A DNA stretch of 64,000 nucleotides from Candidatus Azobacteroides pseudotrichonymphae genomovar. CFP2 (GTDB lineage Bacteria > Bacteroidota > Bacteroidia > Bacteroidales > Azobacteroidaceae): positions 386,001 through 450,000 of the forward strand of contig NC_011565.1 in the NCBI RefSeq assembly GCF_000010645.1, in the 5' to 3' direction. Made by a program: the position numbers and the translations under genes. Under the pieces are notes generated by a model. The model did not search any database and was not told the DNA's origin. It was given only the letters and a program-made list of their open reading frames with translations. Position 1 is the stretch's first letter; each line of letters opens with the position of its first letter. This document shows, one piece after another, positions 29,994 to 39,450 of the stretch.

Positions 29994-31202
29994 ATGTCAA
30001 AAGTACTTGTTATCGGAGCAGGAGGTGTAGGGACCGTTGTTGCACACAAAATAGCTCAAAATTGTGAGATTTTTAGCGAAGTGATGCTTGCCAGCCGTAC
30101 TCTTTCAAAGGCCAAAGTTATTAGTGATGCCATTGGTACAAAGTATAAAAGTTGTAAAATACAAATAGTACAAATAGATGCTAATAAACTTTCTGAGCTA
30201 ATAACTCTTTTTAGAAGTTTTAAGCCAGAATTAGTAATTAACGTGGCTCTTCCTTATCAAAATCTAACCATTATGGATGCTTGTATCGCTTGTGGAGTTA
30301 ATTACTTAGACACAGCTAATTATGAGCCGGAAAATGAAGCTAAATTTGAGTACAAATGGCAATGGGCTTACCAAGATAAGTTTAAGCAGGCTGGATTGAC
30401 TGCCATATTAGGTTGTGGGTTTGATCCTGGGACAACAAACGTATTCACTGCTTATGCAGTTAAGCATCACTTTGGAGAGATACATTATCTAGATATTGTA
30501 GATTGTAATGCTGGGGATCATGGGAAAGCATTTGCTACAAATTTTAATTCTGAAATTAACATACGCGAAATTACGCAAAAGGGAAAATATTGGGAGAATG
30601 GACAGTGGATTGTTACTGAACCGCATGAAATTCATAAAGTATTGAATTACCCAAATATAGGAAAAAAGGAATCTTATGTCATTTACCATGAAGAGCTAGA
30701 ATCATTAGTCAAGCATTTCCCAACTCTTAAACGAGCTCGGTTTTGGATGACTTTTGGGCAAGAATATTTGACTCACTTGCGGGTCATTAAAAATATTGGT
30801 ATGGCACGTATAGATTCGGTCCTCTATAACGGCATAGAGATTGTTCCAATCCAATTCTTGAAAGCTGTACTTCCCGACCCTGGTCTTTTAGGAAAAGACT
30901 ATACAGGAGAAACAAGTATAGGTTGTCGAATCCGAGGGTTGGATAAGAGAGGGAAGGGACAAACTTACTATGTTTATAATAACTGTCGACACCAAGACTC
31001 ATATAAAGAAACAGGTACACAAAGTGTGAGTTATACTACTGGTGTTTCAGCATCTATTGGGGCTATTTTGTTCATGAAAAATATTTGGAGTAAACCAGGT
31101 GTATTTAATGTGGAAGAATTCGACCCTGACCCGTTCATGGAGCAACTTCCAAAACAAGGACTTGCTTGGTACGAAATATTTAATGAAAATCTTGAGGTAT
31201 AA
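29994..31202 (+). CDS. Carboxynorspermidine dehydrogenase (saccharopine dehydrogenase family)
   Basis: 402 residues from the ATG at 29994 (MSKVLVIGAGGVG); a TTG at 29931 would add 21 unlikely residues. The NAD(P) loop is VLVIGAGGVGTVV; YLDTANYEPENEAKFEY, LGCGFDPGTTNVF and SYTTGVSASIGAILF match the Bacteroidetes enzyme that links aspartate semialdehyde to diaminopropane or putrescine on the carboxy(nor)spermidine route. Lysine-type saccharopine dehydrogenase is the alternative. The decarboxylase that completes the route (NspC) is not in the window; asd at 56399 could supply the semialdehyde. Confidence 0.85.
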   Translation: MSKVLVIGAGGVGTVVAHKIAQNCEIFSEVMLASRTLSKAKVISDAIGTKYKSCKIQIVQIDANKLSELITLFRSFKPELVINVALPYQNLTIMDACIACGVNYLDTANYEPENEAKFEYKWQWAYQDKFKQAGLTAILGCGFDPGTTNVFTAYAVKHHFGEIHYLDIVDCNAGDHGKAFATNFNSEINIREITQKGKYWENGQWIVTEPHEIHKVLNYPNIGKKESYVIYHEELESLVKHFPTLKRARFWMTFGQEYLTHLRVIKNIGMARIDSVLYNGIEIVPIQFLKAVLPDPGLLGKDYTGETSIGCRIRGLDKRGKGQTYYVYNNCRHQDSYKETGTQSVSYTTGVSASIGAILFMKNIWSKPGVFNVEEFDPDPFMEQLPKQGLAWYEIFNENLEV

Positions 31203-31283
31203 TTAATTTTTTTTTGTTTGGAATGTTGTTAAACCAGTATTTATGTTGTTGAACAAGCAAATCTTGAGGTTAAATTTAATTAA

Positions 31284-31316
31284 TTTGTTTAACTTAGCTC
31301 ATATGTTTTAACTTTG
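31284..31316 (+). promoter_or_regulatory. Possible promoter for mdh
   Basis: TTTG (31284-31287) and TAACTTTG (31309-31316) with a 21-base spacer; spacing is two bases longer than usual. It would give a leader of nearly 180 bases that contains the tandem repeat at 31346. Confidence 0.4.
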
Positions 31317-31345
31317 CATAAAGAGCGTTGGTTTATAGATTTTTT

Positions 31346-31381
31346 GTTTTTGTAAATATCTACGTTTTTGTAAATATCTAC
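31346..31381. repeat. Two perfect tandem copies of an 18-base unit
   Basis: GTTTTTGTAAATATCTAC occurs twice back to back (31346-31363 and 31364-31381) in the leader of mdh. Perfect identity suggests a recent duplication. Confidence 0.9.
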
Positions 31382-31501
31382 TCAAAAATTTTATTTTTTG
31401 AGTGCTGGATTAGTATATTTGTCAGATGTTAACCTGGGTGGATTATGTTTTGTAAGTTTTAGTTTTTATTAAGTTAATATTAAGTTAAGTTTTACTTCAT
31501 T

Positions 31502-32425
31502 ATGGTAAAAGTAAGCGTAATTGGTGCGGGAAATGTAGGAGCTACGTGTGCAAATGTGCTTGCATTTAATAGAATTGCCTCTACGATAGTTATGCTTGAT
31601 GTAAAAGAGGGTATAGCAGAAGGGAAAGTGATTGATATGTTGCAGGCAGCGCAAACGTTAGGTTTTGAAACGAATATAATTAGTTCGACAAATAATTATG
31701 AATTGACTGCAGAATCGGATGTTATTGTTGTTACTTCAGGAATACCACGTGGGCCTGGTATGACGCGTGAAGAATTAATAGGTACAAATGCTAATATTGT
31801 AAAGAGTGTTGTTTCTCAATGTTTGGTTTATTCCCCCAATGCTGTATTTGTCATTATTTCCAATCCAGTGGATACAATGACTTATCTCGTATCGAGATTT
31901 ACTGGAATTTTGAAAAGTAAGGTGATAGGTATGGGTGGGGTTTTAGATAGTTCTCGTTTCAAATATTATTTGAGAATTGCTTTGAAAGCTAATCCCTCTC
32001 AAATAGAGGGGATGGTTATTGGTGGACATGGGGATACGACAATGATTCCCTTGAAACGTCTGGCAACCTATAACGGAATCCCGGTTACTGAGTTGTTGTC
32101 TGTTGATGTTTTGAACAAAGTAGTTGCAGATACGATGGTTGGAGGTGCTACATTGACTGGTTTATTGGGAACTTCTGCATGGTATGCTCCGGGAGCTGCA
32201 GGAGCATATGTGGTGGAATCTATAGTAAAGGATTATAAGCGGATAATTCCTTCATGTGTTCTTTTAGAGGGAGAGTATGGGCAAGAGAATATTTGTATTG
32301 GAGTTCCTGTTGTAGTTGGTCGTTGGGGTGTTGAAAAGATAATAGATGTCGGACTGAATGTAGAAGAAAAGGCATTGTTTGAAAAAAGTGTGGAAGCCAT
32401 TCGTAGGGTAAATAATATATTGTGA
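31502..32425 (+). CDS. mdh: Malate dehydrogenase
   Basis: 307 residues of the LDH-like MDH group. VSVIGAGNVGATCANVLA is the NAD loop; GIPRGPGMTREELIGTNANI carries the arginines that favour malate/oxaloacetate; VLDSSRFKYYL and IGGHGDTTMIPL contain the aspartate-histidine pair. It interconverts malate and oxaloacetate with NAD. Lactate dehydrogenase is a less likely reading because of the PRGPGM substrate loop. Confidence 0.92.
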   Translation: MVKVSVIGAGNVGATCANVLAFNRIASTIVMLDVKEGIAEGKVIDMLQAAQTLGFETNIISSTNNYELTAESDVIVVTSGIPRGPGMTREELIGTNANIVKSVVSQCLVYSPNAVFVIISNPVDTMTYLVSRFTGILKSKVIGMGGVLDSSRFKYYLRIALKANPSQIEGMVIGGHGDTTMIPLKRLATYNGIPVTELLSVDVLNKVVADTMVGGATLTGLLGTSAWYAPGAAGAYVVESIVKDYKRIIPSCVLLEGEYGQENICIGVPVVVGRWGVEKIIDVGLNVEEKALFEKSVEAIRRVNNIL

Positions 32426-32525
32426 AAGAAGAAAAAATTTTGTAAAGGATTTTTTGTTAGGGTACAAATATAATTAAGATGATGATGCAACAAAATAGTA
32501 TTTTGATAAAGAAAAAAAAAAAGAA

Positions 32526-32798
32526 ATGTATATGGAAAATATTGTTTTTTCCAAAGTGATTCCTGCTGGAAAGCGAATTTATTATTTGGATGTAAGGCAA
32601 ACTCGTAGAGGTGATATGTTTCTTACGTTGACAGAAAGCAAAAAAATCATAGAAAATTCTGAATCTAATGTTTTTCGTTTCGAGAAACAGAAGTTGTTCC
32701 TATATCAAGAAGATTTTAATAAATTCATGGAGGGTCTTGATGAGACAATTTCTTTTATTAGAAAAAAGGAGCGTGATAAATATACATCTTCCTTATGA
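32526..32798 (+). CDS. PUR-family (DUF3276) nucleic-acid-binding protein
   Basis: 90 residues, the small Bacteroidetes PUR-alpha-like protein. VFSKVIPAGKRIYYLDVRQT, MFLTLTESKKIIE and KQKLFLYQEDFNKFMEGL follow the family, thought to bind single-stranded DNA or RNA as a dimer. The usual glycine/charge-rich head is shortened here to about 5 residues. The stop codon lies in the loop of a strong hairpin. Confidence 0.85.
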   Translation: MYMENIVFSKVIPAGKRIYYLDVRQTRRGDMFLTLTESKKIIENSESNVFRFEKQKLFLYQEDFNKFMEGLDETISFIRKKERDKYTSSL

Positions 32799-32812
32799 AG
32801 GAAGATGTATAT
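32780..32812. terminator. Perfect 15-bp hairpin spanning the PUR gene stop codon
   Basis: The arms at 32780-32794 and 32798-32812 pair perfectly (ATACATCTTCCTT / AAGGAAGATGTAT plus flanking bases) around a 3-base loop, ATG. The TGA stop lies at 32796-32798. No T tail follows. It may be a terminator, an mRNA 3'-end stabiliser or a regulatory hairpin. Confidence 0.65.
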
Positions 32813-33857
32813 GGATATTATCAGGATTGGTGATATGTATTGGCATATCAGTCAATACACGCGGGAGAATACATTCTTTGAAAAGGTAGACAGATAAACT
32901 TATTGGAGTAAAAATAGAGTACGAAAAAAAGTTTGTTCCCTTATTTTTTTGTTTAATACCGTTGTATTTTGTAGGAGGTTTTTTACCGATAAGGGGAAAA
33001 AGTCGGTGGGGATGTGTGTATGTGGGATACAATCGGAGCATGGGGTTTTATGCGTATTTAAAATTTATTTGATTATTATTTATTGGTTGTTGGTTCTATA
33101 TTATTTGCTGTCTTGGAGAAGTTGCGAAAATCGTAAGTGTATTATAAGGAAAAGATTTTGAACGGTGAGATTTGGTTAAAATTTTGTTACAAAGCAAAGT
33201 TTATACTTTTAAAGTGCTGAGTTTTTTGTTATTTTTGAACGCAAAAAAATGCAAAGGCGTTGTTGTGTATACAATGGCGTATCAATCATTGGGAAAGACT
33301 GTCGTAGATTTTAGGAAAAAAGGAATATGAGCGACGGTTCCTGTTAGGCAGATAGCAGGACAAAAGTAAAGCTTCAGTTATTTCTACAGCGTTATACTCT
33401 TTACGGAAAGAGAGTGTGATTTTATAGAGACTAAAAATAAAGACCAAATAACGATGCAGTTTATGTCGCCTTTTCTATTATCATATTTTTATTATAACTA
33501 CGCAGCAATTTTTTAAGCAAAAGGGGAAAGTGAATTTAATTTAGAGAATTTAATCGGGGAAGGTTCTTTTTTGTTGCATATGGATTAATTAATGTTTTTG
33601 TTAAATGAGATTAGGGAGCGTTAGCACCTATAAACGAGAATCAAATAAAAGGCGGCATTATTAATGGAAATAAAGTGCTAATATTAATTACTCTTAGGGG
33701 AAAGGCTTCAATCAAGTTAGTTATACTAGCAGGCGTTGTATAATATTAATAATTGTTAACATATATTGTTCAGGAAATATAGCTTAATACGTATTTTATT
33801 GATCGTTAATCGATTACTATTAAGAGTGGTAAAAAAAAATAGGCATTTGTAAAGAAA
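32813..33857 (+). other. 1-kb gap, possible decayed membrane protein
   Basis: No intact gene. Broken plus-strand frames read as hydrophobic pieces (FVPLFFCLIPLYFVGGFLPI at about 32935, then LFIGCWFYIICCL) followed by mixed pieces (GVVVYTMAYQSLGKTVVDF near 33260). The order loosely recalls the N-terminal half of a ComEC-type competence protein, but this is a guess. No RNA gene recognised. Confidence 0.3.
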
Positions 33858-33888
33858 ATTGTTCTTTTCTCCATTTATTTTAAATTTG
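33858..33888 (+). promoter_or_regulatory. Bacteroidetes-type promoter for the HAD gene
   Basis: ATTG (33858-33861), exactly 19 bases, then TAAATTTG (33881-33888). Only one base departs from TTTG-N19-TAnnTTTG. The leader would be only about 10 bases. Confidence 0.6.
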
Positions 33889-33905
33889 CTTTAAAAGCAG
33901 TAAGA

Positions 33906-34532
33906 ATGAGTAAACAAAGTGCCGTACTTTTTGATTTGGATGGAGTAATAATTGATACTGAATTACAGTATAGTATGTTTTGGAAAACAATAGAAAAAAA
34001 ATACCAACTAGGGATAGAAAATTTTGAACAATTGATCAAAGGGATGGTGTTTTCTGACATTTTATCGCAACACTTTTCTCATTTACCGAAAGAACAACAA
34101 AAAGAAATAGAAAGGGAGAGTCACGTTTTTGATATACAGTTGGAAATAAAGCTTATTCCGGATGTATTAGATTTTCTTTCCGAATTAAAAAATGTTAATA
34201 TCCTTGTGGGTCTGGTAACAAGTTCGAATAATGCAAAGCTTATTCCCTTTTTCCAAAAGTTACCCATAAAACATTTGTTTAATACTGTCGTTTCAGCTGA
34301 CCGCATTGATTTTGGCAAACCCCATCCAATGTGTTATTTGTTGGCGGCAAAAGATTTAGGAATCGATCCTTCAAACTGTATTGTATTTGAGGATTCTCGT
34401 AATGGAATTAAGGCTGGTAATGCTGCGGGAATGCAAGTAATTGGTTTATCTACTACGCTTTCTGCTGAAAGTATCCAGAATGATTGCATAAAGGTAATAT
34501 CTGACTTTCGAAGTTTTCATCTTCCTTTTTAG
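33906..34532 (+). CDS. HAD-family phosphatase, beta-phosphoglucomutase-like
   Basis: 208 residues. Motif I VLFDLDGVIIDTE has the nucleophile aspartate, motif II is GLVTSSN, and motif III/IV are GKPHPMCYLLAAKDL and IVFEDSRNGIKAGNAAGM. The helical cap of subclass IA lies between. The substrate cannot be told from sequence: sugar phosphate, phosphoglycolate or another small phosphate are all possible. It borders the large dead restriction gene. Confidence 0.85.
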   Translation: MSKQSAVLFDLDGVIIDTELQYSMFWKTIEKKYQLGIENFEQLIKGMVFSDILSQHFSHLPKEQQKEIERESHVFDIQLEIKLIPDVLDFLSELKNVNILVGLVTSSNNAKLIPFFQKLPIKHLFNTVVSADRIDFGKPHPMCYLLAAKDLGIDPSNCIVFEDSRNGIKAGNAAGMQVIGLSTTLSAESIQNDCIKVISDFRSFHLPF

Positions 34533-34769
34533 TTATAAACTAAGTATTAGTCAGTATACTCATTTATGTGACTCCGTACTGTTGATTAGTATATGAAAAA
34601 GTTTCTTAAGTTCTCTTCGGGAAAAAATATCTGATTAACGGTGGATTTATGGTTAAATTTGGCTACATGAGATTTTGAAAAATAGAAAATAATTTCAGGT
34701 TCTACGTATATATAGGTGTATTTAGGAAGTGTACTCTCTCCATTAAAATGGATTTTAGTTCATCTCGAC

Positions 34770-37520
34770 ATGAATATCTTCAATGAATTAAAGAAAAAGA
34801 GAAATAGAGGAAAGATTGATTGAAAGGTTACGTGATTTCGATGATTATACTTTTCGGATTGATATTCACGACAGAAATGTGCTTAATCGTAACTTTTGGT
34901 GAAAAGTCGAAGAACTTAGTTATGTTAACTTAGTTATGTTAAATTAACGAGTTTGGAGTTTGGTCGTTTTCTTAAAAAAATAAATAAATTTGAAGTGATC
35001 AACCTGTTTCGAATTAATATAGATAGTGATCTATCAATGTTCGTGATGTGATTTTGTCCATTCGTGGTTTCCCTAATGACCAAAATGGGGCTTGAATCAT
35101 CGGATATGGCTCGTGTCATGTAACAATTTATCGGCTATAAAAATCATCAAGGCACAGGTAATGGGATGTACGCAAATGCATTGCTATGTACAATTCAGTT
35201 TTTATTGGTTAGCAACCAAACCAAATAATTTACTATTTGCTAATAGTAATAATTAATATTTTAGTTTTAACGCTGATGGGCAATTATTACCAGTTTAAAT
35301 CAGTTAGCTATCCATGATAACGAAAACGAAGGAGTCACTCATTTAGATGATTTTAATGAAAAGTTTCTTATTAAATCTACTCTGGACGAAATGATCGATT
35401 GTTACATGGTACTCTTAGCAAGAGAACAGAAAGTCTTTTCCAAATTTACATGGTAAAGGTTATAGTAGAACTGTGTGTAGTAAAACCGAGATAATAGTTA
35501 CGTGTGATATATAATTAGGAGTTGTAAAACTATCACTTAATTCAAGGTATTTACGCCTCTTAAAAGACAGTCTTGACATAATTAGTTATAATACAGAGGG
35601 GAAGTGCCTATTTGTTGTTGGTTTTAAAGATTTATGCCGTCCAAACTCGTGACGGAGTCCAATAAAAGTTTCGAGAGGGTTGTGTTGAAGAGAATACTGA
35701 TACAAAAATGCTTGTCGAGTATATATTTTCTGATGATTATTCGTACAAAGTAGTTGTAACAACTATTCAAAGAAATGGTTTAGCACGCGATGGTCATAAA
35801 AAAATATAAACAGCACTCACTTAGAAAAACTAAGAGACAAACGTATTTTTTTTATTTTTGACGAATACCATCGAAGATTTTCCTCAATGCACACTTATTT
35901 GGATTTATAGGTACGCCAAATTGTCGATGATAATACTTATGTACACAAAAGTTGATGAACAATGGGCTCTTCCTATAAAAGCACAGAAAATAATATATTT
36001 TAGAAATAGTTTTACGCTTATACCATTACTCATGTGGTTGATGATCGGAATGTACTGTGTTTCGTGTCGATTATTTTAATCCAGAAGGCAAACCAACCTT
36101 CGCCGTATCCGTAAGCGAAGAGAGCATTCTACATAGAAGAAAAACTATGTTTATTAAACACGATGATGTACACGTGGCGTATGTTGATTCAATTCACACC
36201 ATCTATCAATAGTGTCATTGAATAATATTATGATTTGTTCAAGGAAGTACAGTTTCAACGGCAAGCTGAAGATGAGGACTTTTGTCTGTCAAATAATTGC
36301 TTGGCTTGTGTGTTCTCCCCTCCTGCCAAAGGCAGAAAAAGACATGTTGCAAATCTAGGAAGAGAGACTCTATTCAAGGGAATAGTAGACGATGAACAAG
36401 CCCCTATAGAAAGGCTAAAAGCTATCATTGTTGATTACAACAAACAGTACAACACCAATTATATAGTTATAAACTATATATAAATGAGCTCGACTCGAGC
36501 TACTAAAATGTGCAAGTTTATAAAAAATTATAAATTATAAATACAATAATACCAACTACTTGTGTAAGAACACAAATTGATATTTTAACTATAGGAAACA
36601 TGCTACCTATAAGATTTTGGCTCCAAATACATAAACTATCTCTATAGGTTGATAAAAACCTTGAATACCATGGTTTGATTCAGTATTTCACGTATTAATT
36701 GTATCTACACACGACACTAAGCCGATATACTTTGATCTTCGAATGTAACCAAAAAGGCAGTAGATGATGCTATTGATTTGTTTATGGGAAAGAACATAAG
36801 TCATGTTTGAATAAAACACATCTATTCTTGACAAATTTATGAATTTTTATAGCAATTGGCATTGCACTCCCGAATAAGAAAATGATCTCAAGAACTACGC
36901 GATTTATTAACCATTTTAGAGAGATAACGATGTAGCTAAAAACTCGACTCGATCAATATATCTTGCTTTAAGCAAAGAAGAGGCACCTACTATAGAAAAA
37001 GATTACTGCTTAAAGAATAGCTGCTTGAATTTAGGGGAATGTATTTGGAAATGGCAAAGTGACTGAAAGAGATCAACAGGATAAGAATAAAAAGAAGCCA
37101 ATCTAGAAGTACAACAATTGGATTTCGGATTTGTATTATATTTCTATTTCTTCTTCAAGAGTTAATTACGACTATATTATGAGGTTGATTGTTAAATTAT
37201 ACTCAGTACAAACTATCGAAATAGGAGATGGGATTCGAGAACAGCTTATTAATTCGCTTGGTTCAGTTGCCAATCTTTTTACAAATTTATCAGTTTCGAA
37301 AAGAGAGGGAATAGTCATTTCCACGCCGTGTCCCAATGGAAAAAACAGAAGGGAATGATTCCCACATGCTGAAATATTAATTGCTATTGTTAGCATAGTA
37401 CCTCTGGAAGGAGAAATTGACATAATGGAAACAGTCAGTTAGTTAGCTAAGCTTGGAAGACAGGAGACTGGAACAAAAGCTAGACCGAATAAGTTTTTGA
37501 AAAAACTTAGCTTGAAACGA
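34770..37520 (+). pseudogene. Decayed type I restriction enzyme R subunit (HsdR)
   Basis: About 2.75 kb in which frame-joined pieces follow HsdR in order: IQFLLVSNQTK (about 35190), DDFNEKFLIKSTLDEM (35350), VVVTTIQRNGLA (35750), the DEAD-type box DEYHR (35860), YTITHVVDDRNVL then RVDYFNPEGKPTF (36010-36110), VDYNKQYNTNY (36440), VDKNLEYHGLIQ (36650), AVDDAIDLFMGK (36760) and a C-terminal helical part near 37140-37510. Dozens of stops and frameshifts separate them, and the Walker A region is not recognisable. Three open stretches (35858-36079, 36235-36483, 37131-37358) are fragments. No hsdM or hsdS is present. Confidence 0.88.
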
Positions 37521-37578
37521 GAGTACAAGGATCAAAAGCTTGCTAAGGGCCATCAGGAGTCAAGCTATTTATTTTCAG

Positions 37579-37662
37579 TACCCAGAGCCGGGATCGAACC
37601 GGCATGGAAGCAAATCCACTGGTGTTTGAGACCAGCGCGTCTACCGATTCCGCCATCTGGGC
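37579..37662 (-). tRNA. tRNA-Leu (anticodon CAA)
   Basis: 84 bases on the minus strand, starting GCCCAGATGGCGG at 37662. Acceptor GCCCAGA pairs with TCTGGGT (one G-U); the anticodon stem CTGGT/ACCAG holds CTCAAAC, giving CAA for UUG codons; a long variable arm (TGGA...TCCA) and T stem GCCGG/CCGGC with TTCGATC are present. CCA is not encoded. Confidence 0.95.
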
Positions 37663-37763
37663 TTTCCCGAAAGAAGTGACGAAGTTAGAAATACTTTTCC
37701 TGTCTACAAAAAATCCTTATTATTTATTTACTTTTGTAGCCAAATCATTTCCGTTAAATCTAG

Positions 37764-38186
37764 ATGAAAACTATCAACCAGACACAGGACGAAATCATTG
37801 AGGAATTTTCCGTTTTCGAAGACTGGCAGGATAAATATACTTTACTGATTGAAATGGGAAACGAATTACCTGTGCTGCAGGCTCAATACAAAACAATAAA
37901 TAATTTGATAGAAGGATGTCAGAGCCGTGTATGGCTCGCCGCTGAAAGAATTAATGATAAAATAATCTATCAAGGCGACAGCGACGCGATCATTGTAAGG
38001 GGGATCGTTTCCCTGTTAATTCGTGTTTTTTCCCATCACACTCCGGATGAAATTCTGGATACAAATCTGTATTTCGTCGATGTGATCGGATTAAAAGCTC
38101 ACCTTTCCCCTACTCGCTCTAATGGTTTAGTTGCAATGTTAAAACAAATGAAGCTCTATGCCTTAGCTTTCAAGAATATTTGTTGA
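37764..38186 (+). CDS. sufE: SufE-like cysteine desulfurase activator
   Basis: 140 residues, the usual SufE length. It accepts sulfane sulfur from SufS for iron-sulfur cluster assembly. The acceptor cysteine lies in IEGCQSRVWLAA, preceded by the helix WQDKYTLLIEMGNELP. Followed by a SpoU methylase after 3 bases, so the two are probably co-transcribed. sufS and sufBCD are elsewhere. Confidence 0.93.
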   Translation: MKTINQTQDEIIEEFSVFEDWQDKYTLLIEMGNELPVLQAQYKTINNLIEGCQSRVWLAAERINDKIIYQGDSDAIIVRGIVSLLIRVFSHHTPDEILDTNLYFVDVIGLKAHLSPTRSNGLVAMLKQMKLYALAFKNIC

Positions 38187-38189
38187 TAA

Positions 38190-38732
38190 ATGAGAAAATT
38201 GAAAATTACCGAGCTCAACCGTATTAGTAAAGAAGATTTTAAAGAAGTTAAAAAAAATCCTTTAGTTGTAGTATTAGATAACATACGTAGTCTCAATAAT
38301 GTAGGTTCAGTATTTCGTACGTGTGATGCTTTCCGCGTAGAAACCGTTTATCTGTGTGGAATTACTGCAATTCCTCCCAACGTTGAGATTCATAAAACGG
38401 CATTAGGTGCGGAGGATTCGGTCAATTGGAAATATTCACCTATTACTCTGAGAATTGTAGAAGAACTTCATCAGAAAGGCTATCAAATCATAGCTGTGGA
38501 ACAAGCGGAAGAAAGCATTATGCTTGATGAATTTCAATCAAAATATTCCAAACAAGCTATTATATTAGGCAATGAAGTACACGGAATAGATCAAGAAGTA
38601 ATGAATCAATGCGATGCATGTATTGAAATACCTCAGTTCGGAACAAAGCATTCACTCAATGTATCAATAACAGCAGGGATTGTAATATGGGAAATTACAA
38701 AGAATTCTTTTATAAGAAAAAATGGTTTTTAG
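38190..38732 (+). CDS. SpoU/TrmH-family RNA 2'-O-methyltransferase
   Basis: 180 residues, SPOUT knot fold. Motif 1 is NVGSVFRTCDAFRVETVYLC, motif 2 AIILGNEVHGID, motif 3 IPQFGTKHSLNVSITAGIV. It methylates a ribose in tRNA or rRNA with SAM; which site is not readable. Very short TrmH-like members of this type are common in Bacteroidetes. Confidence 0.88.
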   Translation: MRKLKITELNRISKEDFKEVKKNPLVVVLDNIRSLNNVGSVFRTCDAFRVETVYLCGITAIPPNVEIHKTALGAEDSVNWKYSPITLRIVEELHQKGYQIIAVEQAEESIMLDEFQSKYSKQAIILGNEVHGIDQEVMNQCDACIEIPQFGTKHSLNVSITAGIVIWEITKNSFIRKNGF

Positions 38733-38736
38733 CTTT

Positions 38737-38772
38737 ATTAAAAGGATCCTTATCATTAAAAGGATACTTATC
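38737..38772. repeat. Two tandem copies of an 18-base unit
   Basis: ATTAAAAGGATCCTTATC is followed directly by ATTAAAAGGATACTTATC; one base differs. It lies just after the methylase stop. The unit length equals that of the tandem repeat at 31346 but the sequence is different. Confidence 0.85.
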
Positions 38773-38872
38773 TTTACATATTCAAGGGTAGGTGTTGTTA
38801 GGTCGCTTGTTATATGCGTATTTATGTTCACATATACAAAAAAACTAGTCTACTAGTAGTCTAACAGACGTA

Positions 38873-38889
38873 CTGCGATATTATCGCAG
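38873..38889. promoter_or_regulatory. Palindrome CTGCGAT-ATT-ATCGCAG
   Basis: Perfect 7-base arms around 3 bases, unusually GC-rich for this gap. Possible operator; no regulator is evident and it lies more than 500 bases before ilvD. Confidence 0.45.
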
Positions 38890-39450
38890 ATATATACAAA
38901 AAATAGCTTTTAAAGCACTTATGTACACTTTGATGTTGTAGGGATTTTGATTACATTTAAAGTTCGTCAGTTGATATTATTAGTAGTTTGTCTTGTGGTA
39001 AAATCAGAAGTAGAGGGGGATGGCATTCAGCCAAGGGGTCTCTCCCCATTTGCTTGCAAAGAAAAAAGATATCTTAGATGTGTTTTTTCATTTGTTGAAG
39101 CCCATTTAGTTTTTCATATGTTCTGATAGTTGTATCAGAATACAGATATGTGTGTAGACAAAGTCTTTTTATGTCTCGAACTAATTTATTGTTCTTTTTG
39201 TTTTGTTTTTTTTTGTTTCTAAAAGGCTGGCATAAATAAACCAATCAGCATCATTATTCGTGCTATATTTTTAGTTTTAAAAAAAAGGAGAAATATCATT
39301 TTGAAAAGGCACATTTTATTGCTTTTGTAACTGTATTGGGAACAGTCTAGCAAAACTAAATAGGAAACACTAACGGTACCTCATACAACAGAGATAAATA
39401 AAAAAATACTTTTGTATTCTTTAAAGAAAAAATTACATACATATATACAT

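Larger units (their letters stand above)
38733..39450. other. Gap upstream of ilvD
   Basis: About 720 bases with no gene I can recognise. It holds a near-perfect tandem repeat (38737), a 17-base palindrome (38873) and a possible -7 element TACTTTTG at 39407-39414, about 37 bases before ilvD, without a clear upstream box. Confidence 0.5.

Noticed and set aside
33140..33480. Possible tmRNA, RNase P RNA or other structural RNA in the gap
   Set aside because: None of the conserved sequence cores (tag peptide, T arm, P4 region) could be found.
36235..36483. 82-codon frame as a small gene
   Set aside because: It is collinear with the HsdR helicase region and is a fragment of the pseudogene.
36487..36501. 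Palindrome AGCTCGA-C-TCGAGCT
   Set aside because: It lies inside the eroded hsdR and near a similar CTCGACTCGA; probably chance within decaying coding DNA.
37497..37679. Small open frame on the plus strand
   Set aside because: It runs across the antisense of tRNA-Leu and the tail of the dead hsdR.
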